NCBI RefSeq assembly: GCF_020329435.1
Contig: NZ_JAGKJK010000004.1
Span: 62,001 to 126,000 of the forward strand
Reading direction: 5' to 3'
From: Bradyrhizobium hereditatis
Lineage (GTDB): Bacteria > Pseudomonadota > Alphaproteobacteria > Rhizobiales > Xanthobacteraceae
DNA length: 64,000 bases
Position numbers and translations under genes: made by a program. Shown in pieces: positions 44,859 to 53,930 of this stretch (its first letter is position 1; every line of letters starts with the position of its first letter). Below the pieces are notes generated by a model. The model was not told where the DNA came from. It made no database searches and saw only the letters and a program-made list of their open reading frames with translations.

Positions 44859-45986
44859 TTACGCCGCGTTCTTCCTGCGCATGCGGTCGATCAGCTGGTC
44901 TTCCCAATACGATAGGCTGCCGAGCGTCAGCGCGGTCGCGTTGGCGCGGCGGTAATACATGTGGCAGTCGAACTCCCAGGTGAAACCCATGCCGCCGTGG
45001 ACCTGGATATTGTTCTTGGAGCAGTGCTGGAACGCCTGCGTCGCGCTGATGCGTGCGGCAGCGGCGGCTTCCGGCAATTCCGCGGCGTTGGTCGAGAGCG
45101 CCCAGGCGCCGTAATAGCAATTCGAGCGCGCCAGCGTTGCCGAGACATACATGTCGGCCAGCATGTGCTTGACCGCCTGGAAGGAGCCGATCGGCCGGCC
45201 GAACGCGATACGGTCAAGCGCATAGTCGCGGCCCATCTCCAACGCGCGATCGGAGCCGCCGACCTGTTCGAACGCCAGCAACACCGCGGCGCGGTCGAGC
45301 ACCTGGGTCAAAATGCTCCAGCCTTCGCCGGTAGCTCCAAGCGGCTCCGCCTTGGCGTTCTTGAAGGTCAGTTCGGCCTGCCCGCGCGTCGGATCGATGT
45401 TGGTCAACGGCTTGGCTTCGACGCCGCCGGCCTTCAGGTCGACGAGAAACAGCGAAATGTCAGCGTCGCGCCCGGTCGAACCGGTGCGCGCTGCAACGAC
45501 GGCAAAATCGGCGATCGCGCCATCCGGCACCGGCTTCTTCACGCCGGAGAGCGTGCCGCCTGAGGCCTGCAGCTTGATCGCCTTCGGCGACGGATTGCCC
45601 TTGCCTTCGAACAGCGCCAGCGTGCCGATCGCCTCGCCCGATGCGATCTTCGGCAGCCATTTCCGCTTCTGCGCGTCGGAGCCTGCAAGCAGCAGCGCTT
45701 CGGCGGCGAGATAGACGGTGGAGGAGAACGGCACCGGCGCATTGGCGCGGCCCATTTCCTCCGCGATCACGCAGAGTTCGAGATGGCCGGCACCCGCACC
45801 GCCGAATTCCTCGGGAATCGCAACGCCAAGGAAGCCCATTTCGGCGAGCCCCTTCCACAGCTCCTTGTCGTACGGCGCCTTGCCGTCGAGCACCTCCCGC
45901 ACGGCCTTCGACGGACATTTCTCGGCGAGAAACTTCCTCGCCTCGTCGCGCATCTGTTTTTGTTCGTCGGAGAAATCGAAGTTCAT
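44859..45986 (-). CDS. Acyl-CoA dehydrogenase (shorter, beta-type partner)
   Basis: 375 residues starting MNFDFSDEQKQMRDEARKF. It has the dehydrogenase fold motifs GLAEMGFLGVAIPEEFGGAG and NIQVHGGMGFTWEFDCHMYY, but the region of the catalytic Glu reads LTLGSLSYWED and the FAD-contacting middle is degenerate, as in the beta subunits of alpha2beta2 acyl-CoA dehydrogenases. It is likely to pair with one or both neighbouring 414/415-residue proteins. Ribosome site poor. Flanked by near-identical repeats on both sides. Confidence 0.88.
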   Translation of the reverse strand: MNFDFSDEQKQMRDEARKFLAEKCPSKAVREVLDGKAPYDKELWKGLAEMGFLGVAIPEEFGGAGAGHLELCVIAEEMGRANAPVPFSSTVYLAAEALLLAGSDAQKRKWLPKIASGEAIGTLALFEGKGNPSPKAIKLQASGGTLSGVKKPVPDGAIADFAVVAARTGSTGRDADISLFLVDLKAGGVEAKPLTNIDPTRGQAELTFKNAKAEPLGATGEGWSILTQVLDRAAVLLAFEQVGGSDRALEMGRDYALDRIAFGRPIGSFQAVKHMLADMYVSATLARSNCYYGAWALSTNAAELPEAAAAARISATQAFQHCSKNNIQVHGGMGFTWEFDCHMYYRRANATALTLGSLSYWEDQLIDRMRRKNAA

Positions 45987-46015
45987 GGCGTGTTACTCGC
46001 GTTGGTGATGGCTCT

Positions 46016-46095
46016 GTAGGATGGGTGGAGCGAAGTGATACCCATCAATAACTGGTTTCGGATGATGGGTTTCGCTTCGCTCTACCCATCCTACG
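46016..46095. repeat. Intergenic palindrome, TAGGATGGGTGGAGCG family
   Basis: GTAGGATGGGTGGAGCGAAG to CTTCGCTCTACCCATCCTAC. Directly followed by a palindrome of another family. Confidence 0.8.
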
Positions 46096-46102
46096 TTCTG
46101 TT

Positions 46103-46183
46103 GTCATTCCGGGGCGATGCGAGGCATCGAACCCGGAATCTCGAGATTCCGGGTCTGGTCCTTCGGACCATCCCGGAATGGCG
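46103..46183. repeat. Intergenic palindrome, GTCATTCCGGG family
   Basis: GTCATTCCGGGGCGATGCGA at the left, CATCCCGGAATGGCG at the right, with a CCCGGAATCTCGAGATTCCGGG dyad in the middle. Confidence 0.75.
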
Positions 46184-46202
46184 AGTGGAGAGAGCGTCGT
46201 TC

Positions 46203-48074
46203 TCATTGCAGCACAATCACGTCCTCTCCCGGCTTGTCGGCGTAGAGCTTCTCGACCAGCGCCGCGCGGCGTTCGAGGCCGGCGCGCTGGTTGATGTAGC
46301 CCTTGTCGGTGAGTTCGTTGCCATCGATCGAGGGCGGCTCGACCATCAGCATGGCTCGCGCGATGCGCATGCTGCTGCCGGTGGCGGAGGCGTTGTGCGC
46401 TTCCAGCCCTTGCCTGAAGCGGGCGATCACCTCCGGATGCCGGATGACATCTTCAAACGTCGCATCGGGATTGCCAATGATCTGCCGGCAGGCGTGCAGA
46501 TTTGGCCAGGCGAGCAGCCCGATGAACGGACGGTCCTGTCCCGCGACCAAAGCGTCGTGCACCACAGGCGTCGCGGCCGCGATGGCATCCGTGCGCAGCG
46601 ACCCGACATGGACAAAGATGCCCGTCGTGAGCTTGAAGTCCTCGACGACGCGGCCGGCAAAGATGATGCCCTGCAGCGGATCATTCTCGTCGACAAACAC
46701 GCCGGCATCGCCGATGCAGTAAAAACCTTCCTCATCGAACATTTTCTTCGTGAGGTCCGGCTGGCCGAAATAGCCCGGCGTGACGTTGACGCCGCGCAGG
46801 CGCAACTCATATTTCGAGCCGCACGGCACCATCTTCAGTTCGACGCCGGGGAACGGCAGGCCGATCAAGCCAACGCGCTCGGTGTCCCAATAGGTGCCGG
46901 TGGAGGTCGGCGCAGTCTCGGTCGAGCCCCAGCCGGTATAGAACACGATGCGCTCACCAGTGGTCTTCACCGCCAGCGCCTGCATGCGGTCATAGAGATC
47001 ATCCGGCAGCCGCGCGCCGCCATAGGCCATGACGGAGAGGTTCTTGAAGAAGCTGCGGCACAGCGCGTCGTCCTTCTCCATGGCTGCCGCGAGCGCCGCA
47101 TAGCCAGCGGGCACGTTGGCATAATAGGTCGGCGACACCTCGCGAAGATTGCGAATGGTCTCCTCGAACTGACCGGGCATTGGCCGGCCATCGTCGATAT
47201 AGAGCGTGCCGCCATCGACCAGGATCGGATGGAACGCGGCATTGCCGCCCATGGTGTGATTCCAGGGCATCCAGTCCAGCACGGTCGCGAGCGGCCCGTT
47301 CGGATCACGCGGGCGAACCTGCATCATCATCGCCGCGTTGGCGCACATCATCTCCTGCGTGTTGATGACGGCCTTCGGCATGCCGGTCGAGCCCGAGGTG
47401 AACAGGAGCTTGCCGACGGTCTGCGGCGTGATCTTCGCGATCGAGTCCTCGACATCCTTCGTCACCTGCGTCGCCGCGAGATCGGCAAAGGACACGCTCT
47501 TGATCCCATCGCAGGGCCGCGCGACGTGAACGACCGTGATGCCGGTGAGGTCGATCGCCCTGAGTGCTTTCTCGAAGGTCGGTCCGTCCTGCACCATCAC
47601 CACCGCAGGCTTGATGAGGTTGAACAGGTATTTGAGCTTGAGATGATCCTGGCTCATCAGCGAATAGGCCGGCGACACCGGCGCTGCCGGCAGACGCGCT
47701 TGCATCGCCGCCTGCGTCATCAGCGCATGCTCGATCGAATTGCCCGAGAGGATCGTAACGGGGCGGCCTCCTTCCAGGCCGAGATTTAGTAAGCCCTGCG
47801 TCAGGCCGTCGACGGTGCGCTTTGCTTCGCCGTAGGAGACTTTTCGCCATTGCCTGTCAGCACCGGCGCGCTGCGCCAGCCAGATGCGCTCCGGCGCCTC
47901 TCTCGCCCATTTCGCGAGCGAAGCCGGTATGTGCTTCTCGTACGGCTGCAGCGGAATGCGCGACTTCAGGATGATGACGCCATCGGGGCGACGCTCGACC
48001 GCAATGTCGCGCGCCAGCCACTCGATCTTGCGAAAGGCTGGCTTGGTCAACACGGCGGCGGCACTCCCACTCAT
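46203..48074 (-). CDS. Feruloyl-CoA-synthase-like acyl-CoA ligase (second copy)
   Basis: 623-residue ANL ligase, paralogous to the ligase at 16092-17978 over its whole length. LLFTSGSTGMPKAVINTQEM is near residue 220, GWGSTETAPTSTG in the middle, and the catalytic Lys is in TDKGYINQ near the C-terminus. A GGGAG site lies 7 bases before the ATG. In this island it sits with acyl-CoA dehydrogenases, a crotonase and an SDR, so it probably activates a saturated or different aryl/alkyl acid that must be dehydrogenated first. The exact substrate is not visible. Confidence 0.88.
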   Translation of the reverse strand: MSGSAAAVLTKPAFRKIEWLARDIAVERRPDGVIILKSRIPLQPYEKHIPASLAKWAREAPERIWLAQRAGADRQWRKVSYGEAKRTVDGLTQGLLNLGLEGGRPVTILSGNSIEHALMTQAAMQARLPAAPVSPAYSLMSQDHLKLKYLFNLIKPAVVMVQDGPTFEKALRAIDLTGITVVHVARPCDGIKSVSFADLAATQVTKDVEDSIAKITPQTVGKLLFTSGSTGMPKAVINTQEMMCANAAMMMQVRPRDPNGPLATVLDWMPWNHTMGGNAAFHPILVDGGTLYIDDGRPMPGQFEETIRNLREVSPTYYANVPAGYAALAAAMEKDDALCRSFFKNLSVMAYGGARLPDDLYDRMQALAVKTTGERIVFYTGWGSTETAPTSTGTYWDTERVGLIGLPFPGVELKMVPCGSKYELRLRGVNVTPGYFGQPDLTKKMFDEEGFYCIGDAGVFVDENDPLQGIIFAGRVVEDFKLTTGIFVHVGSLRTDAIAAATPVVHDALVAGQDRPFIGLLAWPNLHACRQIIGNPDATFEDVIRHPEVIARFRQGLEAHNASATGSSMRIARAMLMVEPPSIDGNELTDKGYINQRAGLERRAALVEKLYADKPGEDVIVLQ

Positions 48075-48126
48075 ATTGCGTCTCCCGGAATTCGTCCTTT
48101 GCGGATCTCTTCAGTCTTCTTCGTTT

Positions 48127-48933
48127 CTACCGCCTGATATAGACAGGCTTTCGTTTCTCAAGGAAGGCCCTGATGCCTTCGTTGAAATCTTCGGAACGGC
48201 TGCACAACACCTGATTGCGGTCTTCCATCGCGATCACGGCCTCGATCGAGCCGGCATCGACACTCATGTTGAGGCATTCTTTGGACAGGCGCAGGCCGAC
48301 CGGCGAGGCCGTCATCATCGCATCGACATAAGGCTCAGCTGCTGCATCAAGGCCGCCTTCTTCGACGACTTCGGAGACGAGGCCGACCGCCAGCGCGCGC
48401 TCCGCGCCGATGAAGCGATCGGTCAAAATCAGTTCGGAAGCAACGGAGACGCCGACCAGCCGCGGCAGGAAATAGGACGTGCCGATGTCGCAGCCGCCAA
48501 GGCCGAGCTTGATGAAGGCGCAGTTCATTCGCGCGGACTTCGTGGCAATGCGGATATCGGCGGCGAGCGCCAGCGCGAATCCGCCGCCGGCCGCCGCGCC
48601 CTGGATCAGGGCGATGATCGGCTGCGGGCAGCGCCGCATCAGCATGACGATATCTGCGATGCGGCGCTGCGAATCCAGGGATTCGGTGACGCCGGGTGGT
48701 TCCTGCTGCCCGGCGCGGCGCTTCATCGCGTGTTTCAGATCAAGTCCGGCGCAGAACGAGGGGCCGGCCCCCTTCAGGACTACGACGCGGGTGGAGCGGT
48801 TGCGCTGCAGGCCTTCGAAATAGGTGTTGAGCGCGTCGATCAGCGAAGGATCGAGCGCGTTGAGGCTGTCGGGCCGGTTGAGCGTGACCCAATCGACCCC
48901 GTCATGATGTGCGATCAGTAGCGGTTGATTCAC
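48127..48933 (-). CDS. Enoyl-CoA hydratase/isomerase family protein lacking hydratase glutamates
   Basis: 268 residues, start GTG with GGGAG 7 bases before it. The crotonase oxyanion region is FCAGLDLKHA and AAGGGFALALAADIRIA. The first hydratase Glu is Ala (GGGFA) and the second is replaced in NCAFIKLGLGG, but GGCDIGTSYFLPR keeps an Asp where dienoyl-CoA isomerases have their catalytic Asp. A simple hydratase role is therefore doubtful; a double-bond isomerase or other reaction fits better. It lies in the ligase/dehydrogenase operon. Confidence 0.85.
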   Translation of the reverse strand: MNQPLLIAHHDGVDWVTLNRPDSLNALDPSLIDALNTYFEGLQRNRSTRVVVLKGAGPSFCAGLDLKHAMKRRAGQQEPPGVTESLDSQRRIADIVMLMRRCPQPIIALIQGAAAGGGFALALAADIRIATKSARMNCAFIKLGLGGCDIGTSYFLPRLVGVSVASELILTDRFIGAERALAVGLVSEVVEEGGLDAAAEPYVDAMMTASPVGLRLSKECLNMSVDAGSIEAVIAMEDRNQVLCSRSEDFNEGIRAFLEKRKPVYIRR

Positions 48934-48975
48934 GATGCGCTCCCTGCATCCGCGGATTGCGGCGCTTATTGCTGC

Positions 48976-49106
48976 GCCCTCTCCCCTTGTGGGAGAGGGC
49001 TACACTGGCAGTGCTGTGCATTCATCGTGGTGAGGGGTTGCCAACCGGAGAGAACCCCTCATCCGTCTTCGCTTCGCGAAGCCACCTTCTCCCACAAGGG
49101 AGAAGG
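48976..49106. repeat. Intergenic palindrome, CTCTCCC family
   Basis: GCCCTCTCCCCTTGTGGGAG at the left, CTTCTCCCACAAGGGAGAAG at the right. Related to the inner part of 6460-6668. Confidence 0.75.
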
Positions 49107-49120
49107 AAAAGCACCTCGCC

Positions 49121-49879
49121 CTACCGCGGCGCCATGCGGATGGCGCCGTCGAGGCGGATGGTCTCGCCGTTGAGCATCGCGTTCTCGACGATGTGCACCG
49201 CGAGCGCGCCGTATTCGTCGGGCTCGCCGAGGCGGGCTGGATGCGGCACCTGCGCGCCGAGGCTCTTGCGGGCTTCCTCGTTCAGGCCCATCAGCAGCGG
49301 CGTGAAGAAGATGCCGGGCGCGATCGTATTGACGCGGATCTTCAGGCTGGCGAGGTCGCGCGCCGCCGGCAAAGTGAGGCCGACGATACCGCCCTTCGAG
49401 GCCGAATAGGCGATCTGACCGATCTGGCCTTCATAGGCCGCGACGGACGCGGTGTTGATGATGACGCCGCGCTCCTCGCCGATCGGGGCCTCGGTGGCAA
49501 GCCGTTCAGAGAACAGGCGCAGCGCATTGAAGGTGCCGATCAGGTTGACGTTGATGATGCGGACGAATTTTTCCAGCGGGTAGACGCCGTCCTTGCCGAC
49601 CACGCGCTGCGAGCCGCCAATGCCGGCGCAGTTCATCAGCACGCGGGCGATGCCGTGGGCCGCTTCGGCCTTGGCGATCGCCGCCTTCATCTGCTCCTCG
49701 CTGGTGACGTCGGCATGAAGAGCTACGCCCTTCACCTCGGCCGCGACCTTTTCGGCATTCTCCTTGTTCTGGTCGAGCACGCCGATCTTCGCGCCCTTCG
49801 CAGCCATGGCGCGGGCGGTCGCCGCCCCGAGGCCGGAGCCACCGCCGGTGATGAGTACGGCAACGTCTTTCAATTGCAT
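49121..49879 (-). CDS. SDR family 3-hydroxyacyl-CoA dehydrogenase (second copy)
   Basis: 252 residues, paralogous to the SDR at 15295-16056. TGGGSGLG at 11-18, catalytic Ser145, Tyr158 and Lys162 (AYSASK). AGGTAG lies 8 bases before the ATG. First gene of the minus-strand catabolic set after the TetR gene. Expected to oxidise a 3-hydroxyacyl-CoA so that the thiolase at 50761 can cleave the product. Confidence 0.88.
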   Translation of the reverse strand: MQLKDVAVLITGGGSGLGAATARAMAAKGAKIGVLDQNKENAEKVAAEVKGVALHADVTSEEQMKAAIAKAEAAHGIARVLMNCAGIGGSQRVVGKDGVYPLEKFVRIINVNLIGTFNALRLFSERLATEAPIGEERGVIINTASVAAYEGQIGQIAYSASKGGIVGLTLPAARDLASLKIRVNTIAPGIFFTPLLMGLNEEARKSLGAQVPHPARLGEPDEYGALAVHIVENAMLNGETIRLDGAIRMAPR

Positions 49880-49945
49880 TGTAGCTACCTTTCCTTGGAG
49901 AGTTTCTTTTCTAGACTTGGCAAATAGGGAGTAGCGAATAGTGAT

Positions 49946-50614
49946 CTATTCGCTACTCGCCATTCGCTCCTTCAGCATTCCGCCGAAGATCAGCGCTTCC
50001 ATATGCTTGATGTAGTCGCGGCAGACTTCGTCGGTGACCGGACCGACCCCGGTCGCCCGCGACATCGCGTGACGGCCGAAGAACAGGTGATCGCAGGCGC
50101 CGATCAGGCTGGTGTAGAACAGCACCGGATCGATATCGCGGAACTCGCCGGCCTTGACGCCTTCCGCGAGCAGGCGGCGGTGAAAGTCCAGCAGCGGCGC
50201 GACAAAGAATTGCGAGACTTCGTCCGCGGCCTCCGTGCTGCTCTCGTGCAGGAGATAGTGGATCAGCCGGTTCATATAGGGGAACTGGTGATAGGCGCGG
50301 ATGATGCCCCCGATATGCAGGCGCAGCTTCGCGGTCGGCGTGATCGGCTGGCTGATCAGATATTCGAGCTGCGACATCTCGGTCGCGGCGTCGCGCGCCA
50401 GAAGCGCCAGCAGCAGCCCGTCCTTGTTGCCGAAATGATATTTCACCAGCGCGGCGTTGACGCCCGACTTCTGCGCGATGTCCGAAAGCGAGACCTCGAT
50501 CGAGGCGCGCTCGATCATCAGCTCGCTCGCCGCGACGAGCAGCTTCTCGGCGGTGGCGTTTCGGCCGCTCGGAAGCCTGGTCGGTACGCTGGTATTCAAC
50601 TGATGTCCCGTCAT
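49946..50614 (-). CDS. TetR family transcriptional regulator
   Basis: 222 residues from ATG 50614. The N-terminal HTH includes ATAEKLLVAASELMIERASI and LSDIAQKSGVNAALVKYHFGNKDGLL. The C-terminal ligand domain (YLISQPITPTAKLRLHIGGII to FFGRHAMSRATG) is of the type often fed by acyl-CoA. It lies between the two halves of the island and divergent from the thiolase, so it probably represses both directions. A candidate operator is at 50674-50693. Confidence 0.9.
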   Translation of the reverse strand: MTGHQLNTSVPTRLPSGRNATAEKLLVAASELMIERASIEVSLSDIAQKSGVNAALVKYHFGNKDGLLLALLARDAATEMSQLEYLISQPITPTAKLRLHIGGIIRAYHQFPYMNRLIHYLLHESSTEAADEVSQFFVAPLLDFHRRLLAEGVKAGEFRDIDPVLFYTSLIGACDHLFFGRHAMSRATGVGPVTDEVCRDYIKHMEALIFGGMLKERMASSE

Positions 50615-50673
50615 AGCCTGAGGGATGGAAATCCGGCCCGCACATAAGCGCATGCCGCGGCTGCGCTCAAGAG

Positions 50674-50693
50674 TTAATTGATTGATTGACTAA
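50674..50693. promoter_or_regulatory. Candidate TetR operator with TGATTGATTGA repeats
   Basis: TTAATTGATTGATTGACTAA, an imperfect dyad and the only AT-rich block in the TetR-thiolase divergent region, 60 bases from the TetR start and 67 from the thiolase start. Confidence 0.4.
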
Positions 50694-50760
50694 ATCCCGC
50701 CGCGCCCCTTAAATCCGGTCCATATTTTCCAACAGACAACAATGACCAGGGAGAACAGAC

Positions 50761-51933
50761 ATGGCTGAGGCCTATATCGTCGCCGCCGCGCGCACCGCCG
50801 GCGGCCGCAAGGGAGGACGTCTGGCGGGCTGGCATCCGGCCGACCTCGCCGCCTCCGTGCTGGACTCGCTGGTCGACCGCACCGGCGTTGATCCCGCCCA
50901 GATCGAAGACGTGATCATGGGCTGCGTGATGCAGGCCGGCGAACAGTCCAACAACATCGCCCGCAACGCGGTGATGGCCTCAAAGCTTCCCGAGAGCGTG
51001 CCAGCGACCTCGGTCGACCGCCAGTGCGGCTCGTCACAGCAGGCGCTGCATTTCGCGGCGCAGGCGGTGATGGCCGGTTCGATGGATATCGTGATCGCCG
51101 CCGGCGTGGAATCGATGACGCGGGTGCCGATGGGCCTCGCCTCGCAGCTCCCGGCCAAGAACGGCTTCGGTCACTACAAGAGCCCGGGTATTGAGAAGAA
51201 GTATCCGAACATCGTATTCAGCCAGTTCACTGGCGCGGAAATGATGGCGGAGAAGTACGGGCTCTCCAAGGATCAGCTCGACGAATATTCCTACGGGAGC
51301 CACCAGCGCGCGATTGCCGCGACCCAGGCCGGCAAGTTCAAGGACGAAATCGTTCCGGTGCAGATCACCCGCGCCGACGGCTCTACCGACACGCACCATA
51401 TCGACGAAGGCATCCGCTTTGACGCCAGCCTCGACGGTATCAGGGGCGTCAAGCTGATCGCCGAGAACGGCAAGCACACCGCCGCCAGCGCCAGCCAGAT
51501 CTGCGACGGCGCCTCCGGCGTGATGGTCGTCAATGAAAAGGGCCTTAAATCGCTCGGCCTGAAGCCGATGGCGCGCATCCATCACATGACCATGATGGGC
51601 GGTGATCCCGTGATTATGCTGGACGCGCCGCTACACGCTACCAAGCGGGCATTAGAAAAGGCCGGCATGTCGATCAACGACATCGACCTGTTCGAGGTCA
51701 ACGAAGCCTTCGCCGCCGTGCCGGTGGCGTGGCTTAAGACCACCAGCGCCGACCCGGAACGGCTCAACGTCAATGGCGGCGCGATTGCGCTCGGGCATCC
51801 GCTCGGCGGCTCCGGCACCAAGCTGATGACGACGCTGGTCAATGCCCTGAAGCAGCGCGGCAAGCGCTACGGCCTGCAGACCATGTGCGAAGGCGGCGGC
51901 ATGGCGAATGTGACGATCGTTGAAAGACTGTAA
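50761..51933 (+). CDS. Acetyl-CoA C-acyltransferase (thiolase)
   Basis: 390 residues. Catalytic residues are all present: Cys89 (SVDRQCGSSQQAL), His346 (IALGHPLGGSGTK) and Cys376 (MCEGGGMANV). It cleaves 3-ketoacyl-CoA. AGGGAGA precedes the ATG. It is divergent from the TetR gene and is the only thiolase in the window, so it should finish the beta-oxidation round of this island; it could also supply the step missing from the coumarate island if both are expressed. Confidence 0.95.
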   Translation: MAEAYIVAAARTAGGRKGGRLAGWHPADLAASVLDSLVDRTGVDPAQIEDVIMGCVMQAGEQSNNIARNAVMASKLPESVPATSVDRQCGSSQQALHFAAQAVMAGSMDIVIAAGVESMTRVPMGLASQLPAKNGFGHYKSPGIEKKYPNIVFSQFTGAEMMAEKYGLSKDQLDEYSYGSHQRAIAATQAGKFKDEIVPVQITRADGSTDTHHIDEGIRFDASLDGIRGVKLIAENGKHTAASASQICDGASGVMVVNEKGLKSLGLKPMARIHHMTMMGGDPVIMLDAPLHATKRALEKAGMSINDIDLFEVNEAFAAVPVAWLKTTSADPERLNVNGGAIALGHPLGGSGTKLMTTLVNALKQRGKRYGLQTMCEGGGMANVTIVERL

Positions 51934-51973
51934 AAGCCTGCAATCGGACGCAAAGAGCGTCCGCATAAACAGT

Positions 51974-52096
51974 GTCGTCCCGGCCTTGAGCCGGGACCCA
52001 TAACCACCGGTGAGCGTGGTTACATAAAGCTGGAGCTCCAGCCTGTTTCAACAAACGCCATCAGTGGTTATGGGTCCCTGCGTTCGCAGGGACGAC
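51974..52096. repeat. Intergenic palindrome, GTCGTCCC family
   Basis: GTCGTCCCGGCCTTGAGCCG with GGGACCCATAACCAC on the left; GTGGTTATGGGTCCCTGCG and CGCAGGGACGAC on the right. Related to 28383-28500. Confidence 0.75.
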
Positions 52097-52124
52097 AAAA
52101 TAATAATCACCCGAGGAAACGTTT

Positions 52125-53666
52125 GTGACCCATCCGTCGATTCACGCCCGCACCACACCGAACAAGATCGCCTACCAGATGGCCGGCACCGGCAAGGCGA
52201 TCACCTATCGCGAGCTCGATGAACTCTCGAACCAGGGCGCGCATCTATTCCGCTCGCTCGGGCTGAAGGCCGGTGACCACATTGCGCTCCTGATGGAGAA
52301 TCGCCTCGCCTTCATGGAGATCTGCTGGGCGGCGCAGCGCAGCGGGCTTTATTACACCGCCATCAGCCGCTACCTCACCGAGGAAGAGATCGCCTACATC
52401 GTCAAGGATTGCGGCGCCAAAGTCTTCATCACCACGCCGCAATGCGCCGACAAGGTCAAAGGCCTGATAAAGGGCGAACCCGGAGAGCCGCTGTTCTTCA
52501 TGGTCGACGAGCCGGCGCCCGGCTTCCGCTCCTGGGACAAGGAAGCGATCGCGATGCCGGTGACGCCGATTGCGGATGAAGTGGCCGGCTACGACATGCT
52601 CTATTCCTCCGGCACTACCGGCCGGCCCAAGGGCATCAAGAAGGAGTTCGAGGGCAAGGCGATCGACGTGCCGAACCCGCTTTTGAAAATTCTCTGCGCC
52701 GACATGTGCGGCATGTCATCCGACAGCATCTATCTCTCGCCGGCGCCGCTCTATCACGCAGCGCCCCTGCGCTTTAACATGATGGCGATCACGCTCGGCG
52801 GCACCTCCATCATCATGGAGCATTTCGACGCCGAGGAGTTCTTGAGACTGGTCGAGAAACACAAGGTCACGCAGTCGCAGCTGGTGCCGACCATGTTCGT
52901 GCGCATGCTGAAGCTGCCGGACGAGGTGCGCGCGCGTTATGACGTCTCATCGCTGAAGGGCGCCATCCACGCCGCGGCGCTCTGTCCCATCGACGTCAAA
53001 GCCAAGATGATCGAGTGGTGGGGGCCGATCCTGATCGAATATTACGCCGGCTCCGAGGGCAACGGCGTCACGGTATCGACTTCGCAGCAATGGCTCACCC
53101 ATCGCGGCACAGTCGGCCGCGCGGTCGTCGGCAAGGTGAAGATCCTCGACGAGAATGACGAGGAGCGGCCGACCGGCGAGATCGGCACGGTCTATTTCGC
53201 CGACGCGCCGGCTTTCACTTATCACAACGACCCCGAGAAGACGAAGAAGGCCTACAACGCCAGGGGCTGGTCGACCCTCGGCGACGTCGGCTACCTCGAC
53301 GACGAAGGCTATCTCTATCTCACCGACCGCAAGAGCTACATGATCATCTCCGGCGGCGTGAACATCTACCCGCAGGAGACCGAGGACGTCCTGATCACCC
53401 ACCCCGCCGTCTCCGACGTCGCGGTGTTTGGCGTGCCGAACGAAGAGATGGGCGAGGAGGTGAAGGCGGTGGTGCAGCCGCACGACATGTCCAAGGCCGG
53501 CAAGGAGCTGGAAGCCGAACTGATCGCGTTCTGCCGCAAGCATCTGTCGCCGATCAAATGCCCGAAGAGCATCGACTTCGAGGCCGAATTGCCGCGCACG
53601 CCGACGGGGAAACTGGTGAAGCGTCATCTGCGCGACCGGTATTGGCCGAAGGCGGCGAAGGCGTAG
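52125..53666 (+). CDS. Acyl-CoA synthetase (FadD-like ANL ligase)
   Basis: 513 residues, start GTG with GAGGAAA before it. YSSGTTGRPKGI near residue 160, YYAGSEGNGV, GDVGYLDDEGYLYLTDR and the C-terminal Lys in PRTPTGKLVKR identify an active ligase. It is shorter than and unrelated in detail to the feruloyl-CoA-synthase-like ligases; the pattern is closer to the FadD group used in steroid and long side-chain catabolism. Second gene of the plus-strand half, after the thiolase. Confidence 0.92.
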   Translation: MTHPSIHARTTPNKIAYQMAGTGKAITYRELDELSNQGAHLFRSLGLKAGDHIALLMENRLAFMEICWAAQRSGLYYTAISRYLTEEEIAYIVKDCGAKVFITTPQCADKVKGLIKGEPGEPLFFMVDEPAPGFRSWDKEAIAMPVTPIADEVAGYDMLYSSGTTGRPKGIKKEFEGKAIDVPNPLLKILCADMCGMSSDSIYLSPAPLYHAAPLRFNMMAITLGGTSIIMEHFDAEEFLRLVEKHKVTQSQLVPTMFVRMLKLPDEVRARYDVSSLKGAIHAAALCPIDVKAKMIEWWGPILIEYYAGSEGNGVTVSTSQQWLTHRGTVGRAVVGKVKILDENDEERPTGEIGTVYFADAPAFTYHNDPEKTKKAYNARGWSTLGDVGYLDDEGYLYLTDRKSYMIISGGVNIYPQETEDVLITHPAVSDVAVFGVPNEEMGEEVKAVVQPHDMSKAGKELEAELIAFCRKHLSPIKCPKSIDFEAELPRTPTGKLVKRHLRDRYWPKAAKA

Positions 53667-53672
53667 CTGTAT

Positions 53673-53802
53673 CACCCTCCCCTGGAGGGCCCTGGAGGGG
53701 AGGGTCGGCTCACAGCGAGCGAAGCGAGATGTGAGGCGGGGTGGGGTGATCTCTCAACACGGGCAGCGCCCGAAAGACCGTCACCCCACCTCCAGGGGAG
53801 GA
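53673..53802. repeat. Intergenic palindrome, CACCCTCCCCTGGAGG family
   Basis: CACCCTCCCCTGGAGG at the left (with a short internal duplication GGGCCCTGGAGGGGA), CACCCCACCTCCAGGGGAGG at the right. Confidence 0.7.
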
Positions 53803-53831
53803 TAAGTAACGGCGCGTCGCGAACGATGATC

Positions 53832-53920
53832 CGTCATTGCCGGGACTTGTCCCGGGCATCCACGTCTTTACAGTCTCGCAGAAGAAAGACGTGGATGGCC
53901 GGCATAACGCGGCCGTGACG
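53832..53920. repeat. Intergenic palindrome, GTCATTGCCGGG family
   Basis: CGTCATTGCCGGGACTTGTC at the left, GGATGGCCGGCATAACGCGG with GTGACG at the right; CACGTCTTT and AAAGACGTG inside. Related to 58789-58880. Confidence 0.7.
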
Positions 53921-53930
53921 AGGTAGTACC

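Noticed and set aside
42025..46183. Direct copies of the intergenic palindromes as terminal repeats of a composite transposon around the acyl-CoA dehydrogenase genes
   Set aside because: Each copy is itself a full palindrome, they occur all over the window, and there is no transposase or target duplication.
46035..47789. 584-codon plus-strand frame opposite the second ligase
   Set aside because: Antisense to an ANL ligase with all motifs; its first part is repeat DNA.
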